Position numbers and translations under genes: made by a program. A stretch of 64,000 nucleotides of DNA from contig NC_087077.1 of assembly GCF_026151205.1 (NCBI RefSeq), positions 7,307,983-7,371,982 on the forward strand. Direction: 5' to 3'. The stretch is from Bolinopsis microptera. Taxonomy: Eukaryota; Ctenophora; Tentaculata; Lobata; Bolinopsidae. Within the stretch, counting starts at the first letter, position 1. Each line of letters begins with the position of its first letter. The notes under the pieces are model-generated. The model saw only the letters and a list, made by a program, of their open reading frames with translations. It ran no database searches and was not told where the DNA came from. Shown piece by piece: positions 43,791 to 57,100 of the stretch.

Positions 43791-44467
43791 AAAACACAAT
43801 TAGCGATATTTTTGATAAATATGAAATTAATGATAAATCATAAGTTCTTTCTCTTCCTCATCGATTATTTTTACCATGTATAAGAATACAACAAATAAAA
43901 TAATTACAAATAAATGGTGTTAATTTCAGATAGAAAACAATTTTTGTAGCTATTGAGAGCGCGAGCACAGTTCAATTGTTTGAACTTGAGGTGAATCACG
44001 AATGTGAGGTAAACTAGGGTGCGCAAACGAAGTTTTATTATCCAGGCATACCAATTTTGTAAATATTTTTTATGGCCAGCTTTAGCAAACAAAAAGGGCA
44101 TCATAGCAGTTTAATCAACTACAGGTATTATAGAGACGCCATACTGCCCAGCCACGCAAAATCGTATTTCAATGAGTAAATGATTCTCACAACACAAGGA
44201 ATAATAGCAGCAAATGCCCTAACCTTTATCCACAAAGTCGGACACTTTCCTAATTCCCTGCCATGTTTTAAACGAATAATTGTCAACGTTTCGGCACACC
44301 TTAATTGTTATGGACGAGACATTACAGAAACTTCTTACATAGCTGCAATTTACAATGTTAAAATAAATTTTGTTACACAATTAGCAATTGTGTTACACAA
44401 CTAGCAATTGTGTCCTTTACCCTCTTACACAATTTGAACATTTTCATGGCTAATTCATTGAACCACG
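43791..44467. other. Non-coding stretch
   Basis: AT-rich, with a small repeated hairpin (TAGCAATTGTGTTACACAA and relatives near 44370-44420). No gene recognised. Confidence 0.5.
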
Positions 44468-45450
44468 TCAGATTTAAGAAAACAACAATTTAAGAAAACA
44501 ACAATTTTATTTAGTATCAATTAAAGCAAACATAAATATATTTTATATATAACTAGCAGGACCTTTTTACCAGATATCTTAGGGGACTTGGAGTAGCAAG
44601 AGAATGGATAGAAGGTATATACCTAATACAAAAATACGTCAAAAAGAATCCAGGGTGATACAGGATCGGAGAGTGCAGACCGTAAAGTTTACGCACCCAC
44701 CCTTGCCTCCTAAATTCTTGGTTGGGTAGGCATTTATGCGAACTTGGTCGTTTATACTCCAAGTCCCTTTGTTAAAAAATTAATAAAATTTATCTCAGGA
44801 GTTAACTTCATTCAACAATAATAATATCAATATCAATTTATCGCATAAATTTAACTATCGAATACAGGTTTGATTATCGAATATAGGTTCGATTATCAAA
44901 TATAGGTTCGATCTGATATAAATTTGTAAAATAAAATATTTAATTATTAAAAACATTACATCAAGTGGTTAAAAATGGATCTGAAAGCTTATCAGCTTAT
45001 AGTTCAATCATGATAGTGATATTAGGTGTGTGCTGCTGCATGTGCAATTTAATTACTGCAATTTAAAATTGGATGGAGTCCAGGTATCTTTTAAGTCAGC
45101 TGCCTGTGATTGTACTAATAGTGCTTTGGTTCTCAATTTTATCAAGTTAATGGAAGTTTCTAGGCAATTGCTTGAAGTTAAAATTTTTTTATGAACTGTG
45201 TTCCAAAGCTTGGCTGCATTAAACAAAAAGGTATTTGATTTATTTAGAAGAATAACAGTTAGACTCGTTGCACGGTTTGAAATGTTGATGGCCTCATAAA
45301 GGGAGTAGGGGCAGTGGTACTTGATAATCTTAGAGAATTCTAAAATGCAGTGATATTTGTACAAGTTTTGAGCCGTTAGAATTTTTAGTCTATTAAAAAT
45401 GGGTTTTGTATGCTCCTTTTCAAAGTGTTTATGGTCTAATTTTTGCATAA
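44468..45450 (-). pseudogene. Non-LTR retrotransposon B, short 3' copy
   Basis: Nearly identical to 32527-33500: the same C-terminal 131 codons (45448 down to 45053; MQKLDHKHFEKEHTKPIF ... DTWTPSNFKLQ), the same 3' UTR, and the same terminal tandem AAATTGTTGTTTTCTTA units (44468-44510). It is truncated at 45449 inside the coding region, as expected of incomplete reverse transcription. Only the C-terminal domain is left, with no polymerase motifs. Confidence 0.88.
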
Positions 45451-45624
45451 TATATATTTAGTATTAAACAATTCAGTAAGTTATCTTTTCATGTAAACTA
45501 AACTTTTTTGATCAGCCGTGAGCTGAACCAGTGTTGCAAAGTAAAAATTGTGTATTTTTGTACATTTCTAGTGTAAATTAATTTATTAATTAATATCTGT
45601 ATGGGGTGGGGCAGCGAAGCAACG

Positions 45625-46160
45625 TATAAGCTCATTATTTACTGCTCAGAAGTACTGTCTCAGAGTACTATTTGGTGATAGACTGGCGTACCTTGATAAG
45701 TTTAAGACTTGTGCACGTACTAGGCCTATAGGACACCAGAAACTAGACCAAAAATTCTTCATAAAACAGCACACCAAACCGATATTCAAGCATAATAATA
45801 TTCTAGCTGTACAAAATCTATATACATACCACAGTTACCTGGAGCTCTACAAGATAATGAAATTCCGTGCTCCAATATCCTTACATGAGGGTTACACATG
45901 TTCATCAAGGAAACCCTGCCTTCTAATCTGTCAGGCAGACCCACCTGACAATCACAACACTAGATCAACCAAAATTTTTAACATTTAAACCCAAAGTTCA
46001 GAATGACTGATTTTACTACTAGTGTAATGTGCTTGCGAGGAAAGCTAAAACGTGCGCTACTAGCTAATCAACATAACCAGGCCCTGCTTGATTGGACCGT
46101 AAAAGACTTTGACTGCACAAATATTATTTTCCAAACATTATAACTGGCTGGTCACACACA
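45625..46160 (+). pseudogene. Retrotransposon B-related fragment, diverged subfamily
   Basis: The plus strand encodes YCLRVLFGD, then TCARTRPIGHQKLDQKFF, then HTKPIFKHNNILAVQNLY and APISLHEGY, which aligns with the C-terminal part of retrotransposon B at roughly half identity. It then decays into stops. The CARTRP motif is conserved. It represents a related family or an old copy, in opposite orientation to the adjacent copy at 44468-45450. Confidence 0.75.
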
Positions 46161-47668
46161 TCTAAATTAAATTACCCTAGGCTACTGTTTTCCAAGTCTT
46201 GTCCTGTGAGTAAAGTATGTGTGAGAAAGTTTTAATAAAATGAATGTATATTTTTGAATTTTTAAATTTTAATTTGAGAATGAAGTATAAAGAAATTTTT
46301 AATTAGCATTGTATAGTTTAAAATATTTATAGCTTATTATAACCATTGATAAATTTAAGCCATAATCTTTCGCCTGCTCTCCAATATCCACCTTGAAGGT
46401 GCATTTTTAATCCTTGAACTACACAATATAAAATCAAACATGTTTTAGTGTAGACTTTTTGTCACAACAAGACTGCAACCTAGATAGTAAAAACTTTAAA
46501 CAGAACCCCTAATGTCTGCTAACAATTTTTCTTATAGTCCTAATTTGAGCCTTGTCTCTAAAAACTTAACTGAACTAGCGTTTTGGTGTGTGCAAAAGCT
46601 CCCAGGCACGCGCATTCCTTGCCCCGTTAGTAACCTGTCCTTCCAAAACCAAACAAGCAGTCAAGGACAAAAAGTCATACACCAAATGGGCATTATATTT
46701 TATGAATTGTTTTACATCTTTTATTCTGTAAAATGTGCTAAAATTAAATTTCTTGTTTCATTGAAATTTCTTGTTTCATTGAATTAATTTATCACTTGTA
46801 CAGCACATATCACAAATTATTTTATTATAGTAAAACCACTCTGTGAAATGGTTATTTTGACTTTAAATATTTGAACTAAATATGAATCGATTGTGGGTAT
46901 AAAATAAAATTTTGTTTTATTAAAATTTTGTTTTATTGTCGATACCGTGAGATACCTCAAATATTTTACAAAAAGAAACAGAAAATAGAGAAAATACAAT
47001 TTTGTTGAGAAAATCATCCCTCATAACTCTTCTCCTTGTGGATCAGGTTGAAGGAGACACTTGATATAGGGCGGTCCATGCCTTATTTGCCTTCCCATTA
47101 CCGCAACTATCACACTCATGATATCCATGCTCAGGTGTCCTGATGTTACATCACCTGGCTGTATTCTTCCCTTGTCTTGGTATAGCTATCAAATCAGTAA
47201 GTATCCTAACGAAACGCTTGGCCTCAGGTTCCCTGCTATCCTCAATTCGTGAAGGCATCCCCAATAATTCACTAGTCCCAGGCTCAAATCCCTGTTCCTT
47301 AAAGGTCCTATGCTATCGACCATGCAAGATTTAATGGACATTTCACTTGCATCTTTTCACAAAATTAAGATCTATAAGAACAAACAAAAAATCATTATTA
47401 CTCAACTACCAGGCCAAGGGTGAAGGTTCAACGAATGGCTGAGCTCCATTAATGTAGTAGATAACTTCTAAATAATGCATAACATTTAAAAGCATCTCAC
47501 GCTTCGTGCTCCTCAAAATGATGTGGCCTGCTCGCTCACTTTTAAACATGAATATGGAAAAATATACAAGCTTCAACAAGCTGCAACGTGTATGCTAATA
47601 CATCTTTCGTCTAAACTTTTCTTTGAAAAGTGTGCCCCCAGGGAATTATTTTAACAATTACTTGTATA
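46161..47668. other. Intergenic DNA with one unassigned coding-like patch
   Basis: Mostly featureless. On the minus strand 47310-47160 an open stretch reads FEPGTSELLGMPSRIEDSRE followed by a basic segment ending in RQGKNTA. Its composition resembles coding sequence and it may be a decayed exon, but I cannot assign it. Confidence 0.4.
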
Positions 47669-50422
47669 TGGACACGTTTTTTTTAAGTGTGGTGAGTTGC
47701 TGATTTCACCTTTTTCAAAGTAGAGTGCACAAAATGAGGAAAAAGTCGCAATGCTTTTTAAAGTGCAACCATACATTTGTACATACGATGAAGTGAAAAT
47801 ATTCAGCAGTTGTGATTTGAAAAAACGAAGTGCCAGGCTCAAGCAGAATATGACTTATGAGCAATTAAACTGAGTGCCAAAAATCAGCAAACCATTTTAA
47901 CCTCCTATTGACTAATTCCATTGATTTCGCCATATTTTGCTCAAATATTGTTCACATAACACTAGTAGATTGGAGCGAGTAACTGTTTTCAGCATTTTAG
48001 TCATTATTAGCTATTCCAGTAAGTGACAGAATCCAGCAAAAAGTCATTTTTATATGTAGTAGTAGTAGTAGTAGTAAACCCGCGATGGGGTGGCATGTGC
48101 CTCAATAAAAATATTACAATCATTTATTATTATATCAATTTATCGTTAAATATTTCAAAAATATCAATAACGTATGGTTGATCCTTCACACTTGGTAAAA
48201 TATATAAAAATAAAGTTAATCTACACTAAAGAATAAATAATCTATATTATATAAATCAACAATATTAACTCCCCATCTTCTTGTAGTCATTTATCAAAGC
48301 GGTAGAAATCCAAGTAATTTTAGTACGCGGTGCGCAAGGAATTTCGTTTTAAAAAATGTGTAGGCAAGATAAGCCTAAGTGTGGCAGTGAAAATTGAAAA
48401 ATAAGTTGCAGAATAAATTGCAGTGACTGACTGTCAAATGCATTATCGCAGTTCATTTATTTGACTGCACTAACGTTTAGGATTCTTACAGCTGTTATAT
48501 TTTGCTAATATTTTGTTTAAAAGTTGTAAAGGACAAAGTTCTTGTCCGTCCACGAAAGGTTTGAATATCTGAATACGACTGCTCTATTGATGGTTCTTGT
48601 CAAAATATTAAAAAGATCAAGGCGTGACTGTGCTATTTTCTGGATAAGATAATGTTTGGTTGTGTCTTTAAACTTATTCTTACATGTCTATGTGCGAGCC
48701 ATCAGCAAAAAGTCACACATGTATCAGCTTTAAATTTATCTTCTTTTAATTGATGAAATAAGTATCGAAATTTTAGTTCTCTTTTTCAGTCACCTTATTG
48801 ACTTTTAGATTGAAGGTGCCATTAATCAGGTAAAAGACGGCTTGAACTCTGTACTGCTTACACTCAATTATGTCCCGAGTGCCCAAATTCAGCATATCAG
48901 TCATATAGATAAATGATGTAAAAAGACAAAAATTGTCTATTTCTTGATCCATGGGTGTACAAGTGTTAGTTTAAGCATCTATTTCGAAAAGTAATGTGTT
49001 CATAAAGGGGTCAAAAACAGATAATAATATTAGAGTGCCACTAATCAGCTGTAGTGACTGCTGCAGCCAGCGTGGGAATTACCAACTATTTTAAGTCAAT
49101 ATCAGCATTATCAATCATCTCAAACCACCAAATTGTTTATGTTGCAGATACGAATCTTAGTTTAGTTATATCCTGAAAATTTAAACAACAAATGTGTCCT
49201 GAAAATCAGTAAAAAGTGACTTATTTGACAGAAATAGTCATTCTTACTGCTAAATGGCACTCCTTTTAGTTCAGAATATTGTTTGAGGGAGCGGTGTGCC
49301 TTTTTTGTTTAATGTGGCACAATTTTGTTGCACTGTGTGCCATTATTCAGCTTAAAATTACTTCTTTTTCTAGGCATATACCAATGGTAAATCACATAAA
49401 ATTTGTGCTTTGTAAGCAGTGTTGTGATAACCTGCTATAACTAACTTAAAACTGGCACAATGAACTTCAAACATCAATAGTATGTCCCAAATTTCCATGA
49501 TGAACATGATATTCTTGTCAGAAATCTACTTTATCGTGCCAATAATCAGCAAAAAGTCATTTCTATGAAGATTTTAAGCTAAAAATATTATTTTTAAAAT
49601 GACTTTTTGCTGAATTAGAACACACAATATCGTTAGATTTTGTAAAGGATTATCTTGATGAACCTGCTTATGCTGTCAGACATCAATTGTATAGTGCCAA
49701 TATTCAGCAAAGAGTCATTTCTTTCGAATTTTTAATCGTGATGAATTTGACCTAAAAATTACTTTTTACTGAAAACTGACACACTCTTAAGTTGATTTTC
49801 GAACAGAATGCTGTTGAGCAGACTTAATCTCGACAGTACGATTAAAAAACGTTCTAATTTGTTGCTGTCTAGCTACTGCAATGTGAAAAAACTAAATTGT
49901 AATTTTGTGAGTGAATTTTTACTGAATACAGGCAAACAATAGGTTTTTCCTAGGTTACATTATTACAGACCAACATTTCTTGAAAGTTGTTACAGTTCAT
50001 TCACAAGCTGATCGAAAGTATGGCCATGGGCCTTGCACAACCCCTTCAACCAAACTAGAAATTTTACCAAACAAATGACTTTTTGCTTATTTTGAGCACA
50101 GTTCAAGTATTCCTACCCCAATCCAAATATTCTTTGAATAATTCTGAGACATAATCTGAATTTTGAACAGAAAAGTCGCAAAATTCAGTTTTTTACGGGC
50201 GTTTTAAACATTATAGTCCAAAGTGCTGAAAACTGGCACTACCGTACCTTGGTACTATATTATGACATATTAACTAACTAATGGATTTTCCTTACAGGGG
50301 CAGTTAAGATTGAAGGCATTTCTGTGCAACACTTTCTAGTTACTAGTCATTTTACTTTCATTGTCAAAAGTGTCATGGCACTCAAAGTCATTTTCACCAC
50401 ACTTTAAAAAAAAACGTGTCCA
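47669..50422. mobile_element. 2.75 kb TIR element packed with an internal binding-site-like motif
   Basis: The termini TGGACACGTTTTTTTTAAG (left) and its complement (right, ending CGTGTCCA) extend through AGTGTGGTGA, giving TIRs of about 28 bp. The interior holds at least twelve copies of a degenerate motif with core GTGCCAATAATCAGCAAAAA, usually followed by GTCATTT. Plus orientation: near 47873, 48025, 48700, 48815, 48877, 49033, 49197, 49338, 49535 and 49692. Inverted: near 49598, 49757 and 50073. No transposase frame is seen. Array-like subterminal motifs are typical transposase binding sites, but here they span the whole element. Confidence 0.8.
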
Positions 50423-50607
50423 TATTATTATAATATTATTCTATAATCTCTTCAGTAAACATTAATCAGTAAACAAAGCTGGTTCCCAATCAATTTCAAA
50501 ATTGAAACAAATCTATATTTGTTTACAATTACATATTTGAGAAAATATTTCTTAAGTCAGACCTTGCTCAATATCTGAAAAGCAGAATTGCCAAGACAAG
50601 TCTATGC

Positions 50608-51348
50608 TTAAGGGGGCTGGGGGGGTCTTCATCAAAATTCTCTCGAAATTGACTTTATAGTTGTTTCTGGTAGAAGGGAATGATATCTACCAGCTGCTTT
50701 TGGTCCCATGGAAAAATATTGTTCCTAGCCGAAATTATCGCCGGTCTAAGGTCAGCGCTTATAATGTGTAATTGTATTGCGCGAGCGATTTTCAATCGCA
50801 AATTCTGAAAATCGAGTCTAAAAATCTATCTTCTCCTACATTTTTTGAGCGATCACCCTGAAACTTTCAGGATATGTTCTAGGGACCATTTAGAAGATTT
50901 GGTCGAGCCAAAATTTTCAGATAGGCCTTTAAAATTTTTTTATTCAATTTTGAAGATCTTGGACCTCGTTTTTTTACGATTTTTTCAGGTCCAAGATTTT
51001 CAAAATTGATTAAAAAATTTTTTAAGGCCTATCTCAAAATTTTGGCTCGATCAAATCTTCTAAATGGTCCCTAGAACATATCCTGAAAGTTTTAGGGTGA
51101 TTGCTCAAAAAATGTAGGAGAAGATAGATTTTTAGACTCGATTTTCAGAATTTGCGAATCTTGAAAATCGCTCGCGCAATACAATTACACATAAGCGCTG
51201 ACCTTGGACCGGCGATAATTTCGGCTAGGAACAATATTTTTCCATGGGACCAAAAGCAGCTGGTAGATATCATTCCCTTCTACCAGAAACAACTATAAAG
51301 TCAATTTCGAGAGAATTTTGATGAAGACCCCCCCCCCGGCCCCCTTAA
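50608..51348. mobile_element. 741 bp near-perfect foldback flanked by TTAA
   Basis: The left arm from TTAAGGGGGCTGGGGGGG and the right arm ending GGCCCCCTTAA are complementary along almost their full ~370 bp, with a small loop near 50980. TTAA at both ends (50608-50611, 51345-51348) is the target duplication of piggyBac-type elements. It has no coding sequence. A transcript through it would fold into a long double-stranded RNA. It lies ~330 bp upstream of the MARCH-like gene. Confidence 0.9.
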
Positions 51349-51681
51349 TGTAAGCCTACAATAACTAAGCCAAGGTATTATTTGTTATAATTTTTTCTGG
51401 TTCTGGATGAAATATAGTGTGTATAGTGTGTATACAGTGCGCAACTTTTTTTAAAACTTTCTGCCTGCCAGTCTGAGGTGACTTGCAGAAAGTCCTCATA
51501 ATACTCTGTCAACCCTTGTGGGAAATTATTGGTTGCCAGTGTTCACGACTTGTCAGGGATATAATTCCCGGAAAGAATAATTATAATTCACAATGATTGG
51601 GTAAATTATTTTGTTTGACAGCTTTACTATTTCAGACAGGTGAAATGGACTAGCCTGTCGAGTCCCCTTTTCAACTGAAGA

Positions 51682-52389
51682 ATGGGAAGCTCTCCAAAAA
51701 TGCCACTTAAACAAGTCATTGTCAACCCAATTGCCGAACAGAGGAACCAATCAGCCGATATTGAGACAGGTTCTATATCAGAAATCAAGGACAACTCATC
51801 AATAAAATCTGAGAAAATATGCCGAATCTGTCATTGTGGAGTAGAAGATGAGGAATTTATCTCGCCCTGCAAATGTACTGGTTCACTTGGTTTTATACAT
51901 CAGACATGCTTGCAGTCATGGTTAAACATATCTGGGAAATCTAACAAGAAACAGTGTGAACTTTGTCACTACGATTTCAAACTACAGAGTACCCTTAAGC
52001 CATTCCACAAATGGAAGATGTTGAAACTCACTCCATATGAGAGAAAGAAAGTAATTTGTTCTATCGCATTCCATCTTCTTGCTGTTCTCTGTGTAATCTG
52101 GTCTATATGGGTGCTTATGGAAAGGCTCATCGCTGAAGCAAATCAAAATGATATTGGCTGGGCTTTTTGGACAAAAATAGGGGTGGTTTTCATAGGATTT
52201 GTGGGTGGAATTTCATTTATGTATTCTCAATGCAAAATGTATGTGACTTATTTCAATAGATGGAAAGCATCAAATCAGGTTATAGTTGTTCTTGATATGA
52301 ATCACGAATCTCCTATTCCAGATCCTCAGAGTACGAAACAGGTTGATATCTGCAATCAAGAGCAGGCCCAGATTGCAGAAGTTGGCTGA
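51682..52389 (+). CDS. MARCH-family membrane RING-CH E3 ubiquitin ligase
   Basis: 235 codons. An N-terminal RING-CH finger (residues 46-98) has all eight zinc ligands in C4HC3 order: C47, C50, C63, C65, H73, C76, C92 and C95, with the diagnostic CRIC, SPCKCTGSLGFIH and LQSWL segments. Two membrane helices follow (about 122-144 and 162-180), then a cytosolic tail of ~55 residues. This layout matches MARCH1/8-type ligases, which ubiquitinate membrane proteins in endosomes and at the surface to drive their down-regulation. Length fits the compact members. The ATG at 51682 is the first in frame. A possible splice acceptor (TTTCAG at 51631-51636) just upstream suggests an upstream non-coding exon. 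The 3' UTR probably extends to one of the AATAAA signals near 53481, 53536 or 53716. Confidence 0.92.
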   Translation: MGSSPKMPLKQVIVNPIAEQRNQSADIETGSISEIKDNSSIKSEKICRICHCGVEDEEFISPCKCTGSLGFIHQTCLQSWLNISGKSNKKQCELCHYDFKLQSTLKPFHKWKMLKLTPYERKKVICSIAFHLLAVLCVIWSIWVLMERLIAEANQNDIGWAFWTKIGVVFIGFVGGISFMYSQCKMYVTYFNRWKASNQVIVVLDMNHESPIPDPQSTKQVDICNQEQAQIAEVG

Positions 52390-53735
52390 AGAACTGGGAT
52401 TCTTTTTAACTGTCGTTCAGATTTTAGTAACAGAGACATCATGCAGTGGCTGGTGTGTTTTCTGCCAGACTGTTTTTCATCCTATCACAGCGAAACAAGG
52501 AAAAGGTACCTATGATGTTACTACCTGATGTGTAATTACCTGATGCTGAAAAAGAGCACTTGAATGAATTTCTTTATGTCATATTATATTTGTACAGGGA
52601 AGCAGAAAGATGGTGTTTCTTTAAGTCGTTAATATTGGTGGGATTAGTCTGGTAACTGCTGGCAAACTTTCCAGTATTATTGTATGGAAAAAAGTACTTC
52701 CCTTAATTTGCTGTCTGTCCAGTAATAAGGATACATGCAACTATGTTCATGTTATCGTGTAAGCTCATCAAGACATGTGTAATCCATGTCAGGGAATGAC
52801 AGAGTAGAAGGTCGTGTTATATTTCTAATTTCACCACAGGAAATGTATAAGGATCGACTAAAGATTATTTTATCAAAGTAGATCCAGTGAATAAGGTCCA
52901 CATCCTGTTTCTAGACTAATTATGTTGCATATGATCAGTTAAGAGCCATGAGCCAACCTTGATGCATACATTCAACTACACAATGAAAAGGCCACAGGTA
53001 TTCAATATTCATGACCTGCCCTAACATGTATGAAAGTAAGAAGAATGAGATTAAATTGTGTGGTTAAGGTTGTAGACCTCGCTTTGTGTTTAAAGATGAA
53101 ATAGTTCTTATTTTCGTAAAGGCAGTCAACAATGATTTATTTTATTCTGGTCGGCATGTTCTAGTTATCTGAGACATGCACTTAAGCTGCCACGGGTTTT
53201 TTGGTGGTTTACAAACTTTTTAGATAAGTGTAGCTTAATTGCCAACACTCCAAACACTGCCAAAAATGCCCAAAAATTTCCACAAGTAGTGGAGAAATGC
53301 AGAAAAGTTCCTTCTTAAATTAGCTGCCGCTGCTGGGTTTTTTTCGATCATTGAACTGCCCCCAGTGTAAAATTTTCTGTTGCTCTGCTAGTTATTCGTG
53401 TAATTGCCTCTGTATATTATTTTTAGTCGTAGAAGTGACATTTATTTTTCTTCAAAATTGTAAAAATATATAGAACTTTAGAATAAAGCTTTCAGAGTGA
53501 CTATTCTGTGTACACATTTTTCAAAAAGTGACATCAATAAAAGAATTTATTTTCATCACAACCAAGTAGATTTATTTGAAGATATAGGGTAGTGTACACA
53601 CACTGTACATAAAAGAGAATTATTTTTGTAGTTGTTGTTATTTCATGTTGCTGTACTAAGCGATTAATTGATATATATTGTATGCTGGATAGAGCTTATT
53701 ATTACCGGGAAATTCAATAAAATGATTATTTACTT
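52390..53735 (+). other. Likely 3' UTR of the MARCH-like gene
   Basis: No coding frames. AATAAA-type signals occur near 53481 (GAATAAAGC), 53536 (CAATAAAAG) and 53716 (CAATAAAATG). The UTR limit is inferred only from these signals. Confidence 0.5.
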
Positions 53736-54083
53736 TCTATGAACGGAAGATATTAGACTGTGTCGTTAGATAAATTATGATAGCCTCTATTCAAGATTTT
53801 AAATATTTTTCATTGTCAAAGCTTGTAAATATGGTTCTCTTAGTGTAAATAATGTTTATTTATTTTCGTCTCCTAATGGTAATTTTATTTGCCGATGATC
53901 AAATAAAACGCCATAAAACCCAAAAAATGTCTTTTGACAGTGTTCTTCATTAATTGTAAATTGCAAATAAACGGTAATCAAATCATATGAACTAATAATC
54001 AATCTGGTACGTACACACATTAAATCTCCAGGTGCTAATTATTTAATATCCCAATAATTGCATTGAATTCTATCATACATACA

Positions 54084-54115
54084 GGGTGGCCCTAAAATAA
54101 CTACCCACACGCAAC
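54084..54115. mobile_element. Solo Tc1/mariner-like terminus
   Basis: CAGGGTGGCCCTAAAATAAC after ATACA resembles the ends of Tc1/mariner-type MITEs (compare 30779). No partner end was found downstream, so it is a remnant. Confidence 0.45.
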
Positions 54116-57100
54116 CCTTTAATTATTATTACTAATTATAAGTTACAGGTATTAACTTCGTGTTCAGAATTTTGGATCTTGCCCAACTCGAGGATCCAGA
54201 TTCCAGAGAATAGTGTTCCCCTGTGTCTTTACTTAAATCTGAAAATCAAGGTTAAACGACATTGAACTTAATTAATAAACCCTGGTTACTATCCGATATT
54301 AGGTTACTATAGTGGTCATGGTAACCTAATCAATCCAGAAATCACCATTAGATCTATACTATAGAGGAGGATTTGCATAATATCCTATACAGTTCACCTA
54401 CAAAAACTCCATACGAAGGTTTCACAGGTACGTTGGAGCGAAGGTTAAGAAAAGTAACGACTTTAAATCTTAAATCACGTCGTTTGTCTTATAATTTAGT
54501 GTAGAAACGATTGTTCAAAATATTAATGTCTTAATCAAGAAACGTCGTAGATAAATTGCTAGAGTTTGTACTTGACTACAATCTTCATCTCTATAGGGTA
54601 AATATCCTTGCAAATTATATCGACAGTCTTATGACTGATATTGGGGGTAGTTAAATCATCAATATATCAACTAGCATGTTTCAATGTGTGAACTGTGAAC
54701 TACAGGGCTCTTGTTTTTAACTTGCAATGTAATGTAATCACTAATCATGCTCGTACCAGTATAGAAATAGGTCCGCGACCTGAGAATAGATAATGTTTCA
54801 TAATATAAAATTTATATGCATGCGTACGAATTCAATCTTTTAATAGCACCAAAATACACATTCTAGTTTAAATATAAATTCATCATCTGTATTCTGTATC
54901 AATTTTGCTGTAACACTAGATAGCCATTAGACACACCGACCGACCAGGTCGTTTCTACACAGCTGTGGAGCAGCGGACCTAAAGAAGCTAAGTAGATATT
55001 AGTGGGTGTTACCTGCATTTAGTGCCGACAGGCTGGAGTGAGCCGTAAGATTAAACCGTAGTATAAGTCAGCTTGTACCCCTGGTCTCAACATTAAAGAA
55101 ACTCAGATCTTGACTTAACGATGTACTTTTAAAAACATACGACATGCACGTATTATAATAACTGATAATGCATGTTAATGTAAAGCTGACGATCTAGAAT
55201 TTTCGTTAGCTCATGGCTTCTTTACATCAAAACTGGCAACATTGCGCTATGATCAATCAGCTTTGTAAAGGAAATCAAGTTATTTAAAAAATTAATTTCC
55301 TGCTAAAAATAGTACCAAATAGTTTTACTTTCCTAGCGGTAAAATATGAGACGTGTCGTTAGTCCTAGTCAAGTATATTGAAACATTGGAATCAGGAAAG
55401 CTTTATTCAGTCTCAAAACATTGAATGTGAAAGTTGTTAAATCATATACAATTTGCCCCTGAGATTACACCGTCTTCTCATTTCGGGGCTGAATTTATTT
55501 CTTATCAGACGTATGGATATTATCTCTGTAGTACATTTTTATAATTCCGTACGTGAGTGAGAGTATTGCTGCTGGATACAAATACCGCAATCAGGGTCAG
55601 TTTCGATCTAGGCTGTGCATAAATACACTTTAATATTCGATAGTATTCTGGGTATATACTGATAATTTTGGGAATATTTCCATACTTCATTTCACTGATT
55701 GCAAATCGAGAGTCACCAAAATGTATATTTTACAGTAGTATACTTTACAGTCTATCTTCAAATTATGTATGAGCGGTTTAAAGAAGACTTAAAAGAAATG
55801 GTTATCAAAGAGGCCCCCCCCCCCCCCTTAAAGAGGGCCAGGGGCTATAAAAAGCGGCTATGATGAGAAATGTGAATATAAGTAACCATATAAGTAACCA
55901 TATATATCAAGTAACCATTTAAGTAACTATCTCAAAGTGACGGAGGGTTTTATACTCATTGTTAGCGTTGGACAATAATCTTCTACCTTAAAAACTAAGG
56001 TTGTTCCAATTTTGTAAAATGGTAACTTTAATTCCAGCACACAGCACAGTGAGCTCTATCATAGTATCATTTATCGTCAACTCCTAACATATTATTATGT
56101 AACTACCGTGATATCATACGACTACATAGCATGCTCGCTTTACTATAAGAAATGTAAGTATTAAGTATACTATAAGTAAAGTCTTTAGATAATATATGCA
56201 TATTATATAAAATATCAACCCTCTTCCCAATGTGAAGATTTTCCGTACAATTCTAACCACCTGCTGTACATCTTGTGCCACACCTGTAATAATTACCTTT
56301 ATATCAAATTATGTGCGCTAAATAAACTGCTGCGTTACAATATGGCTGGAGTTAAACTGTCCAGTATGATACTACATATCAGTTTTATTAAGTTTGTAGT
56401 AAGAAAATAACTTAATTCTGTAGCGTAATTCCTCGTTTTAACAATCTTATACACTATCCCTTGTCTAACTTCAACCCAAACCCTTGCCATTATACTTTAG
56501 CCCTCCTTCCTCAACCACTAAATCAAGCCTGGTTGTTCTGTGGAAAGTGCTGAAATACAAAAAGGGGGATACACAAATCTTATCAAAGATGCCATCAACC
56601 CTGATCAATTTACAGTGACCGCATTTCTCGCTAGAACAAGAAATTTCTAGATTCTTCCCTTGACTTTCAGACAAAGAATGTACTGAAAACCGGAAAATTC
56701 AGGACTGTGAGAAATATGTACAAACGTTATTAAAGTCGTTAAACCTGTTAGAGACGACGCGGACGGTTAATTAACTGTTACCCAGATCCAGAAATTTCCA
56801 GATTCATCCAAATACAAAGAACGCTGAGCGCTACATTTGATCTAGAATCCAGTTACTTTCTAAGAATTTTGCCGTTGAAGGAGCTTGAATTCGAGTAAGA
56901 ACGATTAAAAAATCTGGTTAAACCGGGTTTAACCTGGTTAAACCTGTTACAGATGCTGATTAGATGACCATGCGTGCAGATTCTGTTCCCCATATTTCTC
57001 AATTTAGGTGTAAGGTCATTTTAATTATTTGTCATTTCAAAAATGCATTGATTGCCAAGATTCCAGGAATAATATATAATGTAACCCACGCCAATCACAT

